Positions 43,062-51,838 are shown, counted from the stretch's first letter. The stretch: DNA of 64,000 nucleotides from DATEPR01 sp036491115 (GCA_036491115.1 DASXCQ010000010.1:42705-106704), one strand, 5' to 3'. Program-made: numbers and translations. The notes: generated from the letters alone by a model not told the origin.

Positions 43062-45065
43062 ATGACGAACAGGCTCGCCGGGTCGACCAGTCCGTACCTG
43101 CTGCAGCACGCGGAGAATCCGGTCGACTGGTGGCCGTGGACCGACGAGGCGTTCGCCGACGCACGCCGCAGGGACGTGCCGGTGCTGCTGTCCGTCGGCT
43201 ACGCGGCCTGCCACTGGTGTCACGTGATGGCCCACGAGTCCTTCGAGAACCCCGTGGTGGCCGGCTACATGAACGAGCACTTCGTGAACATCAAGGTGGA
43301 CCGCGAGGAGCGGCCGGACGTGGACGCCGTGTACATGGCGGCGACCCAGGCGATGGCAGGCCAGGGCGGCTGGCCGATGACGTGCTTCCTCACGCCGGAC
43401 GGTGAGCCGTTCCACTGTGGCACCTACTATCCACCGGCCCCCCATGCCGGCATGCCGTCGTTCCCGCAACTGTTGGACGGCGTCCGGCGCGCGTGGGCCG
43501 ATCGTCGGGACGACGTGGTCGCGGCCGCCGCCCAGGTGGTGAACGCGTTGGGTGAGCAGCAACGGCCGTTCCCCACCGGTGACGTCGACGCCGACCTGCT
43601 GGACGGCGCCGCGGTGTCCATGCTCGGCGACTTCGACCGGCGCAACGGGGGATTCGGTGGTGCGCCGAAGTTCCCGCCGTCGATGGTGCTGGAGTTCCTG
43701 CTGCGCCACCACGAACGTACCGGCTCGCCGGAGTCACTGTCTCTTGTGGATTCCACGGCTGCCGCGATGGCCAGGGGTGGCATCTACGACCAGCTCGCCG
43801 GCGGCTTCGCCCGGTACAGTGTGGACGCGGCATGGGTGGTGCCGCATTTCGAGAAGATGTTGTACGACAACGCACAGCTGCTCCGGGTGTACGCGCATCT
43901 GCACCGCCGCACCGGATCCCCGCTGGCCCGGCGGATCGCCAGCGAGACGGCCCAGTTCCTGCTGACCGATCTGGCCACGCCCCAGGGCGCGTTCGCGGCA
44001 GCGCTGGACGCCGACACCGACGGCGTCGAGGGCCTCACCTACGTCTGGACGCCGGACGAGCTGGCGTCGGTGCTCGGCCCGGCGGATGGGTCGTGGGCGG
44101 TCGACCTGTTCGCCGTGACGGGAACGTTCGAGCACGGCACCTCGACGCTGCGCCTGCCGGCCGACCCGGACGACGAGGCCCGCTGGTCATCGGTCCGCGA
44201 GCGCCTGCTGGCCGCGCGGGCCGCCCGGCCGCAGCCGGCCAGGGACGACAAGGTGGTCACCGCGTGGAACGGCCTGGCGATCGGCGCGCTGGCCGAGGCC
44301 GGCGTGGCGCTGGACCGCCCGGACTGGATCGCCGCGGCGGTCCATGCGGCGGACTTCCTGGTCAGCCACCACCTGCGGGACGGCCGCCTGCGCCGCACGT
44401 CCCGGGGCGGCACGGTGGGGACATCCGCGGGCGTGCTGGAGGACTACGGCTGCCTGGCCGACGGGCTGCTCGCGCTGTTCCAGGCGACGGCCCAGCCGCG
44501 CTGGCTGGCGGTGGCCGAGGGTCTGCTGGAGGGTGCGCTGGCGCGGTTCGCCGACCCCGACGCACCCGGCGCCTACTTCGACACGGCAGCGGACGCCGAG
44601 CGCCTGGTACGCCGCCCGGCCGACCCGTCGGACAACGCCAGCCCATCCGGTGCGTCGGCGCTGGCCGGTGCGCTGCTCACGGCGTCCGCACTGACCGACG
44701 CCGCGCGTTCTCTCCGGTTCCGCGACGCGGCGGCAGCGGCGCTGGCCAGGGCCGGGCTGCTGATCAGCAGGGCACCCCGGTTCGCCGGCCAGTGGGCCGC
44801 CGTGGCCGAGGCGTGGCTGGCCGGTCCGGTGCAGGTCGCGGTGGTCGGTTCCGGCTGGCGGGCAGCCGAGTTGCGAGCGGCGGCCGTGGCCGGGGTGGCC
44901 GGCGGTGCGGTGGTGCTGGCCGGCTCGCCGGACCTGGCGGGCGCACCGCTGCTGGCCGACCGGCCGCTGGTGGACGGTGACGCGGCCGCGTACGTGTGCC
45001 ACGGGTTCGTGTGCGACCGCCCGGTGACGACGGTCGACGAGCTGGCGTCCGTGCTGGCCAGGTAG
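43062..45065 (+). CDS. DUF255 thioredoxin-like / glycosidase-like protein (YyaL, SSP411 family)
   Basis: A 667-residue protein with the thioredoxin-like N-domain (SPYLLQHAENPVDWWPW at 10-26; ACHWCHVMAHESFEN near 49, with a CxxC). A large (alpha/alpha)6-barrel domain resembling N-acylglucosamine epimerases follows (GGIYDQLAGGFARYSVDAAWVVPHFEKMLYDNAQLL; NGLAIGALAEAG). It matches Rv1084. The enzymatic role is unproven. It is divergent from the nucleotidyltransferase relative with a 29-base gap. Confidence 0.92.
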   Translation: MTNRLAGSTSPYLLQHAENPVDWWPWTDEAFADARRRDVPVLLSVGYAACHWCHVMAHESFENPVVAGYMNEHFVNIKVDREERPDVDAVYMAATQAMAGQGGWPMTCFLTPDGEPFHCGTYYPPAPHAGMPSFPQLLDGVRRAWADRRDDVVAAAAQVVNALGEQQRPFPTGDVDADLLDGAAVSMLGDFDRRNGGFGGAPKFPPSMVLEFLLRHHERTGSPESLSLVDSTAAAMARGGIYDQLAGGFARYSVDAAWVVPHFEKMLYDNAQLLRVYAHLHRRTGSPLARRIASETAQFLLTDLATPQGAFAAALDADTDGVEGLTYVWTPDELASVLGPADGSWAVDLFAVTGTFEHGTSTLRLPADPDDEARWSSVRERLLAARAARPQPARDDKVVTAWNGLAIGALAEAGVALDRPDWIAAAVHAADFLVSHHLRDGRLRRTSRGGTVGTSAGVLEDYGCLADGLLALFQATAQPRWLAVAEGLLEGALARFADPDAPGAYFDTAADAERLVRRPADPSDNASPSGASALAGALLTASALTDAARSLRFRDAAAAALARAGLLISRAPRFAGQWAAVAEAWLAGPVQVAVVGSGWRAAELRAAAVAGVAGGAVVLAGSPDLAGAPLLADRPLVDGDAAAYVCHGFVCDRPVTTVDELASVLAR

Positions 45066-45110
45066 TCCACCCGCAGCGAACATACTGTCGTGGTACCGCC
45101 TGTCTGGGTA

Positions 45111-45126
45111 ACGTCGGTAACGACGT
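45111..45126. promoter_or_regulatory. Palindrome and direct repeats before the 197-aa gene
   Basis: ACGTCG-GTAA-CGACGT is a perfect six-bp palindrome. It is followed at once by GTAATCAT and GTAATCAG direct repeats, ending just before the ribosome site. This clustered symmetry suggests an operator, maybe autoregulatory. Confidence 0.5.
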
Positions 45127-45150
45127 AATCATGTAATCAGGAGGTGCGTC

Positions 45151-45744
45151 ATGCACGGACACTATGGCCGGATGCGCCATGGGTGGGGTCCTGGTGGCGG
45201 CGGTGGCCGGGGACGCGGCTCCCAGCCCGAGCCGCCGCCCGCCGACGACGTGGCGGCGTGGTTCACCGGCCGCCTGCCCGACGACTGGTTCGTCGGCGTG
45301 CCGGAGATCGCGGTCGACCGCGAGGAGATCATCGTCCTCGGCGAACTGGCCGCACCCTCGGAGGAGTTCGCCGACGAGGCCGCGGCCGCCGCTGCCGCCG
45401 CCGGCCGGATCAGCCGGTTCCGGGAGCAGACCAGGGACGAGCGGATCGAGATCGCCCGCCAGGCAGAACACCGCTACGACCGCAAGGTCGCGTGGGGCGC
45501 CCGGATCGGCTCGACCGAGGAACTGTTCACCACGCTGGCCGTGCCGGTGATGACCCGGCTCCGCCAGCCGGAACGCCTGGTCCTGGACACCCTGGTCCGG
45601 GCAGGTGTGGCCAGGTCCCGCTCCGAGGCCCTGTCCTGGGCGGTCCGCCTGGTCGGCGAGCACGCGGAAGAGTGGCTCACCGAACTGCGCAACGCCATGA
45701 CAGCGGTGGACGACCTCCGCCGCGAAGGCCCGGACCTGGGCTGA
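45151..45744 (+). CDS. Conserved actinobacterial protein, function unknown
   Basis: A 197-residue soluble protein with a Gly/His/Arg-rich start (MHGHYGRMRHGWGPGGGGG) that may bind metal or nucleic acid. A domain near 32-65 follows (ADDVAAWFTGRLPDDWFVGVPEIAVDREEIIVLGEL), then an Ala/Arg-rich helix with WGARIGSTEELFTTLAVPVMTRLRQPERLVLDTLVRAGVARSRSEALSWAVRLV. The last part looks like a ribbon-helix-helix or short DNA-binding fold. AGGAGG lies eight bases before the ATG. I cannot name the family with confidence. Confidence 0.75.
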   Translation: MHGHYGRMRHGWGPGGGGGRGRGSQPEPPPADDVAAWFTGRLPDDWFVGVPEIAVDREEIIVLGELAAPSEEFADEAAAAAAAAGRISRFREQTRDERIEIARQAEHRYDRKVAWGARIGSTEELFTTLAVPVMTRLRQPERLVLDTLVRAGVARSRSEALSWAVRLVGEHAEEWLTELRNAMTAVDDLRREGPDLG

Positions 45745-45756
45745 CCGACCACTGGA

Positions 45757-45779
45757 CCGGGCGGGCGTGACCCGCCCGG
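45757..45779. terminator. Bidirectional terminator
   Basis: CCGGGCGGG-CGTGA-CCCGCCCGG is a perfect nine-bp stem between the convergent 197-aa gene and hlyIII. Confidence 0.75.
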
Positions 45780-45780
45780 C

Positions 45781-46458
45781 TCAGCGGTACAGCACGAACC
45801 AGATCGCGATGTAGTGGCACAGCGCGGCCAGGACCGTGGCCGCGTGGAAGAACTCGTGGTGGCCGAACGTGGCCGGCCACGGGTTGGGCCAGCGGGTGGC
45901 GTAGAAGATCGCGCCGATCGTGTACAGCAGGCCGCCGGCCAGGAGCAACACCAGAGCCGCCAGGCCGCCGTTGTGCAGCAGTTGCGGCAGCACGAACACC
46001 GCGACCCAGCCCAGCGCCACGTACACCGGCACGCCGAGCCACCGTGGTGCGTGCGGCCAGGCCAGTTTCAGGGTGACGCCGCACAGCGCACCGCCCCACA
46101 CCACGCCGAGCACGACGTACCCGGTCGGCTTGTCCATCGCCAGCAGGGAGAACGGCGTGTACGTGCCCGCGATGAAGATGAAGATCATCGCGTGGTCGAG
46201 CCGCTTCATCCACACCCGCGCGGACGGGCTGGTCCACGTGTGCCGGTGGTAGAGCGCGCTGATGCCGAACAGGCCGAGCACCGTCGCGACGTAGACCGAC
46301 GTGGCGAGCGCGGCCAGACCGGACACCGTCGCGCCTGCCATGACGATCAGCGTCGCGCCCGTGGCCATCGACACGAAGAACGACCAGAAGTGCAGCCACC
46401 CGCGCATCCGGGGGCGCGTGGCGGGCTCGGGCGGCCTGGGGGTGGTCGCGACGGTCAC
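45781..46458 (-). CDS. Hemolysin III family (PAQR/TrhA) membrane protein
   Basis: A 225-residue membrane protein of the hemolysin-III/adipoQ-receptor-like family. It has seven membrane segments and the conserved polar blocks LFGISALYHRHTW near 63, KRLDHAMIFIFIAGTYTPF near 86 and WPATFGHHEFFHAATVLAALCHY near 193, whose His residues can bind zinc. It keeps the Rv1085c position between DUF255 and uppS. In bacteria TrhA-type proteins affect membrane fluidity; haemolysis is not implied. Confidence 0.93.
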   Translation of the reverse strand: MTVATTPRPPEPATRPRMRGWLHFWSFFVSMATGATLIVMAGATVSGLAALATSVYVATVLGLFGISALYHRHTWTSPSARVWMKRLDHAMIFIFIAGTYTPFSLLAMDKPTGYVVLGVVWGGALCGVTLKLAWPHAPRWLGVPVYVALGWVAVFVLPQLLHNGGLAALVLLLAGGLLYTIGAIFYATRWPNPWPATFGHHEFFHAATVLAALCHYIAIWFVLYR

Positions 46459-46623
46459 GGGCGCCAGGTTACGGCACCGTAGGTTCGGTGGCGACGACCG
46501 TGACCGCCGCTACTGACCGTGCGGTGGTCATCACCCCTGGGAGCTATCGCCCTCGCCTGATCGAGTGGCCCGGCTCACCTACCGGGGAAAGCCCGAGATC
46601 GCGGCGGCGTACGCTTCCCGAAC

Positions 46624-47403
46624 GTGGGTCCTCGCGCCGTGATGAAGGAGATCGTCTACCGCTACTACGAGTCCCGGTTGACTCGGCAACTGGTCGGCAC
46701 GCAACGGCCGCGGCACGTCGGCATCATGCTGGACGGTAACCGCAGGTGGGCCAGGGAAGCCGGCTTCACCGACGTGAGCGAAGGCCACCGGGCGGGAGCG
46801 GCGAAGATCGCCGACCTGATGACCTGGTGCCGTGAGGCGAACGTCGACGTGGTCACGATGTGGCTGCTGTCCACCGACAACCTGAACCGGCCGGCCAGCG
46901 AGATCGGTCCGCTGCTGGAGATCATCACCGACGTCGTCGACCAGCTCGCCGCGCCCGGCGCGCCCTGGCGGGTGCGCATCGTCGGCGCCCTGGACATCCT
47001 GCCCGTGGACACGGCCACCCGGCTGTCCGCCGCTGCCGCGCGCACCGCGGGCCGGGCCGGCATGGAGGTCAACGTCGCCGTCGGCTACGGCGGCCGGCAG
47101 GAGATCGCCGACGCCGTGCGCAAGCTGCTGCTGCGGCACGCCGAAGCGGGCACGTCGATCGAAGAACTCGCCGAGGTGCTGGATGTCGACCACATCGCCG
47201 AGCATCTGTACACGTCGGGTCAACCCGACCCCGATCTGGTGATCCGCACATCGGGTGAACAACGGATGTCCGGCTTTCTGCTGTGGCAGTCCGCGCACTC
47301 CGAGTTCTGGTTCTGCGAGGCCTACTGGCCCGATTTCCGGCGAGTCGACTTTCTCCGCGCGCTGCGCGACTACGCGATTCGACACCGGCGGTTCGGCTCG
47401 TGA
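46624..47403 (+). CDS. uppS: Cis-prenyl transferase (isoprenyl diphosphate synthase)
   Basis: A 259-residue cis-prenyltransferase that elongates allylic diphosphates with Z geometry for wall-lipid carriers. It shows the catalytic IMLDGNRRWAR near 34-44, GHRAGAAKIADLMTWC near 55, and the late PDPDLVIRTSGEQRMSGFLLWQSAHSEFWF with RTSGE and the WQ-x-x-SEF pattern. Position matches Rv1086, the short-chain Z-farnesyl diphosphate synthase, so a short product is likely. The start is GTG 46624, or ATG 46642, which would trim six residues. Confidence 0.93.
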   Translation: MGPRAVMKEIVYRYYESRLTRQLVGTQRPRHVGIMLDGNRRWAREAGFTDVSEGHRAGAAKIADLMTWCREANVDVVTMWLLSTDNLNRPASEIGPLLEIITDVVDQLAAPGAPWRVRIVGALDILPVDTATRLSAAAARTAGRAGMEVNVAVGYGGRQEIADAVRKLLLRHAEAGTSIEELAEVLDVDHIAEHLYTSGQPDPDLVIRTSGEQRMSGFLLWQSAHSEFWFCEAYWPDFRRVDFLRALRDYAIRHRRFGS

Positions 47404-47432
47404 ATACCAGCGGTTCCTGAATACCACGAACA

Positions 47433-47472
47433 CGCGAATGAGGTCCGAGTGCCCACTCGGACCTCATTCGCG
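47433..47472. terminator. Very long perfect hairpin after uppS
   Basis: CGCGAATGAGGTCCGAGT and ACTCGGACCTCATTCGCG make an 18-bp perfect stem with a GCCC loop between uppS and a convergent gene. It is the longest perfect stem noticed in the window. Confidence 0.9.
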
Positions 47473-47490
47473 TCAATTAGCGGCTACCGC

Positions 47491-47784
47491 TCAGTGGCCG
47501 TGGTGCTCCAGGGAGTGCAGGATCTCCGACGGCGTGGTGGCGATGCCCGTGTAGGCACCCGCGACCACGGCCGCTGCGCCCGCACCCAGAGCGCCGCCGC
47601 CCCAGATGAACGTGCGGTAGGCGTCACCGAAGCTCACGAAGTCGCCACCGTCGTCGTGCTGGCCAACATTGGCCGGCGAGGCGGTGGGGGTGTCCTGCGG
47701 AGCTGCGGTTGCCGCGAAAGCGGGGGCCGCGACCAGCGACAGGGCGATGGCCGCCGCGGTGACAATGCCAGCCTTCTTCAGCAC
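47491..47784 (-). CDS. Small exported/membrane protein
   Basis: A 97-residue protein. Residues 1-25 (LKKAGIVTAAAIALSLVAAPAFAATA) form a clear signal peptide with an AFA cleavage site. A polar part (QDTPTASPANVGQHDDGGDFVSFGDAYRTF) leads into a second hydrophobic segment (WGGGALGAGAAAVVAGAYTGIA) and a His-rich tail (LEHHGH). GTG 47784 is preferred for GGAG ten bases upstream; GTG 47793 is too close to it. No family is recognised; the His tail might bind metal. Confidence 0.75.
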   Translation of the reverse strand: MLKKAGIVTAAAIALSLVAAPAFAATAAPQDTPTASPANVGQHDDGGDFVSFGDAYRTFIWGGGALGAGAAAVVAGAYTGIATTPSEILHSLEHHGH

Positions 47785-48399
47785 TATGCACACTCTCCTT
47801 CAATACCGGGGTTTGTCGTCGACCCCGACGGTTTGTGACGCTGGGGCCCTCGGCCACGGAAGTTACCTTTGATCGGTTCCTGATGTCCTGCCGATTACCC
47901 CATTGTGTGACGTATGGGATGGCCAATGTCGCCCGTTAAGGTGCTGTCCGATATCTGGATCAGCGGGTGAGTTGCCCCTCTGGTATGAATCCGACCCCTC
48001 TGTGGCGTGGTGTCCGTCGCCGGCCCGCGCGAGGGTGATCGGCGGCCTAGTTGTGACCTGGACCACACAAACTTTCTCCGCAACGCGCTGACCAGGGAGA
48101 TCACCGTGGTGAACGGCGTGCACCAGCGGCGCGTCACCGGCCGCGACGGCGAACGATGGGTGAATCACCTGTGTGGCTGCCTGCAGAGGGGACCGGAACG
48201 CAGGTAGCTTGCGGACGACGGGTCACATCCTGTGCACCGTCCCGGGAGGCCCTGGTCGTGTCACGGAGCGCGAGGGGGCCGGCATCCGGCCCTCGTGGTC
48301 GGCAAGCCTGACGCCGGGAGGCGGAGGGAACCACCAGCCAGGGTGATGCTCGGCCCAGCGAGGAGCGGGCGTGGGTGCCGCGTCCGCGAGGGAGTTGCC
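47785..48399. other. Long divergent intergenic region with CRP-like site and structured phoH leader
   Basis: 615 bases between the small exported protein and phoH. It holds a CRP-like site (48052-48067) and, from about 48200, a GC-rich stretch full of hairpins, for example GAGGGGGCCGG/CCGGCCCTC around 48272-48294. A G-A-rich segment (GGAGGGAACCACCAGCC) comes 70-80 bases before phoH. It looks like a folded leader, but I cannot match it to a known riboswitch. No credible gene is seen. Confidence 0.5.
48052..48067. promoter_or_regulatory. CRP-like site
   Basis: TGTGACCTGGACCACA matches the TGTGA-N6-TCACA pattern with one mismatch. It sits between the small exported protein and phoH. Confidence 0.4.
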
Positions 48400-49836
48400 G
48401 TGACTGCACAGCGCCCTTCTCGGCGAACCGCCAGCCTCACCTCCGGCTCGGCTCCGGACGGTCCCACGAGCGGGTCCACCAGGACCGCCGCCAAGCGGGA
48501 CACCAAGTCCGGCAAGCGAACCACGTCACCACAGCGCACCTACGTGCTGGACACGTCGGTGCTCCTCTCCGATCCCTGGGCGGTCACCCGGTTCGCCGAA
48601 CACGCCGTGGTGCTGCCGCTCGTGGTGATCAGTGAACTGGAGGCCAAGCGCAATCATCCCGAACTCGGCTGGTTCGCCAGGGAGGCCCTTCGCCTGCTCG
48701 ACGACATGCGCCTGCAGCACGGCAGGCTGGACGAGCCCATCCCGATGGGCGAGGCCGGCGGCACCCTGCACGTGGAACTGAACCACTCCGACCAGCAGGT
48801 CCTGCCGGCCGGATTCCGCGCCGAGGCCAATGACGCGCGCATCCTCGCGTGCTCGCTGAACCTGGCCGCCGAAGGCGAGTCCGACGTGACGTTGGTCACG
48901 AAGGACATTCCGCTGCGCGTCAAGGCCGCGGCGGTCGGGCTCGACGCCGACGAGTACCGGGCCCAGGACGTCGTACCGTCCGGCTGGACCGGCATGGGCG
49001 ACGTCGAGATCCCCCCGGCGGCCGTCGACCAGCTCTACAAGGAGGGCGGTCTCGACCCGCTCGCCCACGGCCTGGACCACGTCGCCGAACTGCCCTGCCA
49101 CACCGGGCTGCGGCTGCTGGCCGGCACCGCGAGCGCGCTGGGCAGGGTGACCACGGACAAGCAGGTCAAGCTGGTCCGCGGCGACCGGGAGGCGTTCGGG
49201 CTGCACGGCCGGTCCGCCGAGCAGCGGATCGCGCTGGACATCCTGCTGGACCCGGAGATCGGCATCGTGTCCCTGGGTGGCCGGGCCGGCACCGGCAAGT
49301 CAGCGCTGGCGCTGTGCGCGGGCCTGGAGGCCGTACTGGAACGCGGCCAGCACCGGAAGGTGGTGGTGTTCCGGCCGGTCTACGCGGTCGGCGGCCAGGA
49401 ACTGGGCTACCTGCCCGGATCCGAGTCGGAGAAGATGCAGCCCTGGGCGCAGGCCGTGTTCGACACGCTCGGCGCGCTGGTCAGCGAGAGCGTGCTGGAC
49501 GAGATCACCGGCCGGGGCATGCTCGAGGTGCTGCCGCTGACCCACATCAGGGGCCGGTCACTGCACGACTCCTTCGTGATCGTGGACGAGGCGCAGTCGT
49601 TGGAGCGCAACGTCCTGCTCACCGTGTTGTCCCGGCTGGGCACCGGTTCCCGCGTCGTGCTCACCCACGACGTCGCCCAACGGGACAACCTGCGGGTCGG
49701 CCGGCACGACGGCGTGGCCGCCGTGATCGAGAAGCTGAAGGGCCACCCGCTGTTCGCGCACATCACCCTCACCCGCTCCGAGCGCTCGCCCATCGCCGCG
49801 CTCGTCACCGAGGTCCTGGAGGACTACGCCCAGTAG
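48400..49836 (+). CDS. phoH2: PhoH2-type PIN-PhoH ribonuclease/helicase
   Basis: A 478-residue two-domain protein. An N-terminal PIN nuclease domain (about 45-180) has YVLDTSVLLSDPWAV and late acidic residues (ANDARILACSL, DVTLVTKDIPLR). The C-terminal PhoH ATPase domain has GGRAGTGKSALALCAGL near 290 and SFVIVDEAQSLERN near 388. PhoH2 unwinds and cleaves RNA and acts as an antitoxin-coupled RNase in mycobacteria. GTG 48400 has GAGGGAG upstream. Pro/Thr-rich residues 1-40 are a flexible leader. It matches Rv1095. Confidence 0.95.
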   Translation: MTAQRPSRRTASLTSGSAPDGPTSGSTRTAAKRDTKSGKRTTSPQRTYVLDTSVLLSDPWAVTRFAEHAVVLPLVVISELEAKRNHPELGWFAREALRLLDDMRLQHGRLDEPIPMGEAGGTLHVELNHSDQQVLPAGFRAEANDARILACSLNLAAEGESDVTLVTKDIPLRVKAAAVGLDADEYRAQDVVPSGWTGMGDVEIPPAAVDQLYKEGGLDPLAHGLDHVAELPCHTGLRLLAGTASALGRVTTDKQVKLVRGDREAFGLHGRSAEQRIALDILLDPEIGIVSLGGRAGTGKSALALCAGLEAVLERGQHRKVVVFRPVYAVGGQELGYLPGSESEKMQPWAQAVFDTLGALVSESVLDEITGRGMLEVLPLTHIRGRSLHDSFVIVDEAQSLERNVLLTVLSRLGTGSRVVLTHDVAQRDNLRVGRHDGVAAVIEKLKGHPLFAHITLTRSERSPIAALVTEVLEDYAQ

Positions 49837-49843
49837 CGGCACA

Positions 49844-49885
49844 CCCAAAAGGGGGGCGGGCCCGTGCGGCCCGCCCCCTTTTGGT
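49844..49885. terminator. Bidirectional intrinsic terminator after phoH
   Basis: Long GC stem (GGGGGCGGGCC / GGCCCGCCCCC) flanked by AAAA on one side and TTTT on the other. This makes an intrinsic terminator in both directions, between phoH and the ABC permease. Confidence 0.92.
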
Positions 49886-49895
49886 GCATCGTCGG

Positions 49896-50747
49896 TCAGT
49901 CGACCGCCCTGCGCATGAAGCCCCAGATGCCGATCGCGCCGAAGATCAGGCACGCCGCCACCGCGGCCAGCACGTCCAGCCACAGCGGGATGGACGGCAG
50001 CGAGGGCACCAGGATCGCCCGCATGCCCTCACTGATGTAGGTCAGCGGGTTGAACGCGCAGATCACCTGGAACCAGCGCAGGCTGGTCAGCCCACGCCAC
50101 GGGAACTGGGTGCACCCGGTGAACATCAGCGGTGTCAGGATCACCGCGAACATGATGTTGATCCGCCTCGGCGTGACCAGCGTGCCGATCGTCATGCCGA
50201 TCGCCGCGCCGGCCAGCGCGCCCAGCACGATGATGCCGAACACCGCCGGCAACTTGGCCGCCGGCCACGACACGTTGGACAGGATCAACAGGCCGACCGG
50301 CACCATCAGGACCGCCGCGATGATGCCGCGCAGCGCGCCGAACACCATCTTCTCCACCGCCACCAGCGGAATCGGCATCGGCGCGAGCAGCCGGTCCTCG
50401 ATCTCCCTGGTGAACGAGAAGTCCATGATCAGCGGCATCGTGGTGTTCTGCAGGCCGCCCAGGAAACCGTTCAGCGCCACGATGCCGGCCATCAGGATCG
50501 GGCCGAACGCCGCGCTGTTCACGTAGCCGAGGCTGCCCAGCACCTTGCCGAAGATGAACAGCATGAAGAACGGCTGGATGACCACCTGCGCCAGGAACGG
50601 CAGCAGTTCCCGGCCGGTGACGAACACGTCCCTGCCCAGTACCGAGAAGAACGTGCGTAGCGAGACGAGCATGCCGGCCGACGGCAGTGCGTCCCACGCG
50701 GGCGTGGGATCCGGCGTACTCGGCGCACGGGTGGTGGTGGCTGTCAT
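49896..50747 (-). CDS. ABC-2 type transporter permease
   Basis: A 283-residue membrane protein with six segments in the ABC-2 layout (LPFLAQVVIQPFFMLFIFGKV; AFGPILMAGIVALNGFLGG; GIIAAVLMVPVGLLILS; LPAVFGIIVLGALAGAAIGM; FAVILTPLMFTGCTQFPW; PLWLDVLAAVAACLIFGAIGIWGFMRR). MDFSFTREIEDRLLAPMPI is the conserved cytoplasmic loop. The ATG overlaps the ATPase stop by four bases. Together they form an exporter for a drug, lipid or polysaccharide; the substrate is unknown. Confidence 0.93.
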   Translation of the reverse strand: MTATTTRAPSTPDPTPAWDALPSAGMLVSLRTFFSVLGRDVFVTGRELLPFLAQVVIQPFFMLFIFGKVLGSLGYVNSAAFGPILMAGIVALNGFLGGLQNTTMPLIMDFSFTREIEDRLLAPMPIPLVAVEKMVFGALRGIIAAVLMVPVGLLILSNVSWPAAKLPAVFGIIVLGALAGAAIGMTIGTLVTPRRINIMFAVILTPLMFTGCTQFPWRGLTSLRWFQVICAFNPLTYISEGMRAILVPSLPSIPLWLDVLAAVAACLIFGAIGIWGFMRRAVD

Positions 50748-51808
50748 CGCAGTTCCCGTCCGGTCAGGTGGATGAAGACGTCTTCCAGGCTCGGCGTGCC
50801 GATGGACAGGTCGCGCACCGAGCAGCCCAGCTCGGTCACCGCGGTCAGCACCGGCGGCAGCGCGGCCGACGCCTCCGACGACGTGTAGAGGCGGTACTGG
50901 CCGGTGCCGGCGGCCGGTGCGGCACCGGCGCCTCCCTGTGCCATGCCCGGTGGCATGCCGGGCATCCCGCCCGCCATCCCGGGTGGCATGCCGGCCGGTG
51001 GACCGCCCGCGTTGATCCGTTCTACCCGCTCGACGCCCTCGACCTTGCCCAGCCGCTCGGTCACCGTCTCCGCTGCCACGTCACCGAGCTCGACCACCAC
51101 CGTGAGCGTGGTGGAGCCGGGCAGGCCCTTGGTCAGCGCGTCCGGGGTGTCCAGGGCGAGCAGCTTGCCATGGTCCACGATGCCGACGCGGTCGCACAGC
51201 TTCGCGGCCTCGTCCATGTCGTGGGTGGTGAGCACGACGGTCACGCCGTCCTCGTGCAGCTCGGCCACCCGCTCGTGGACGAACAGCCTGGCCTGCGGGT
51301 CCAGCCCGGTGGACGGCTCGTCCAGGAACATCACCCTGGGCTTGTGCATCAGGGCGCGGGCGATCATCACGCGCTGCATCTGGCCGCCGGACACGAGTTC
51401 CACCCTCGCCGTGGCCTGCTTGGCCAGGCCCATCCGCTCCAGGATCTCGTCGGCCAGCCGGTTGCGCTCGGCCCGGCCGACACCGTGGTAGGCGGCGTGG
51501 AACAGCAGGTTCTGCCGGATGTTCAGGGATCGGTCCAGGTTGTTGCGCTGGGGTACCACGGCGAGCAACTGCCGGGCGCGCTTGGCGTCCGCCATGACGT
51601 CCACTCCGCACACGGTCGCCGTGCCCGACGTCGGCCGCACCCTGGTGGTCAGCACGCCCACCGTGGTGGTCTTACCAGCACCGTTGGGCCCGAGCAGACC
51701 GAACACCTCACCCGATCGCACGCTGAAACTGAGTTCGTCGACGGCGGGCGGAGCGCCCCGCCGGTACCGCTTCACGAGGTCGGATACGTTGACTGCGTCC
51801 TTCACCAT
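50744..51808 (-). CDS. ABC transporter ATP-binding protein (DrrA-like) with Met/Pro/Gly insert
   Basis: A 354-residue ATPase. Walker A GLLGPNGAGKTTT near 40, Q-loop VVPQRNNLDRSL, signature LVSGGQMQR near 139, Walker B VMFLDEPSTGLD near 161 and the switch THDMDEAA near 195. A C-terminal domain follows, as in DrrA-type exporters. Between them lies a Met/Pro/Gly repeat (PPGMAGGMPGMPPGMAQGG, about 265-284), unusual for the family. ATG 51808 has no clear ribosome site, so leaderless translation is possible. It is coupled to the permease gene. Confidence 0.93.
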   Translation of the reverse strand: MVKDAVNVSDLVKRYRRGAPPAVDELSFSVRSGEVFGLLGPNGAGKTTTVGVLTTRVRPTSGTATVCGVDVMADAKRARQLLAVVPQRNNLDRSLNIRQNLLFHAAYHGVGRAERNRLADEILERMGLAKQATARVELVSGGQMQRVMIARALMHKPRVMFLDEPSTGLDPQARLFVHERVAELHEDGVTVVLTTHDMDEAAKLCDRVGIVDHGKLLALDTPDALTKGLPGSTTLTVVVELGDVAAETVTERLGKVEGVERVERINAGGPPAGMPPGMAGGMPGMPPGMAQGGAGAAPAAGTGQYRLYTSSEASAALPPVLTAVTELGCSVRDLSIGTPSLEDVFIHLTGRELR

Positions 51809-51838
51809 GCCAGCGTAAATGTTGGAGCAACCCACTTC

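Noticed and set aside
47863..48168. Minus-strand 101-codon frame in the phoH upstream region
   Set aside because: No ribosome site, no recognisable domain, and composition does not look coding.
48200..48399. c-di-AMP (ydaO) or cobalamin riboswitch before phoH
   Set aside because: The G-A-rich segment looks a little alike, but the conserved core and the closing stem are not found.
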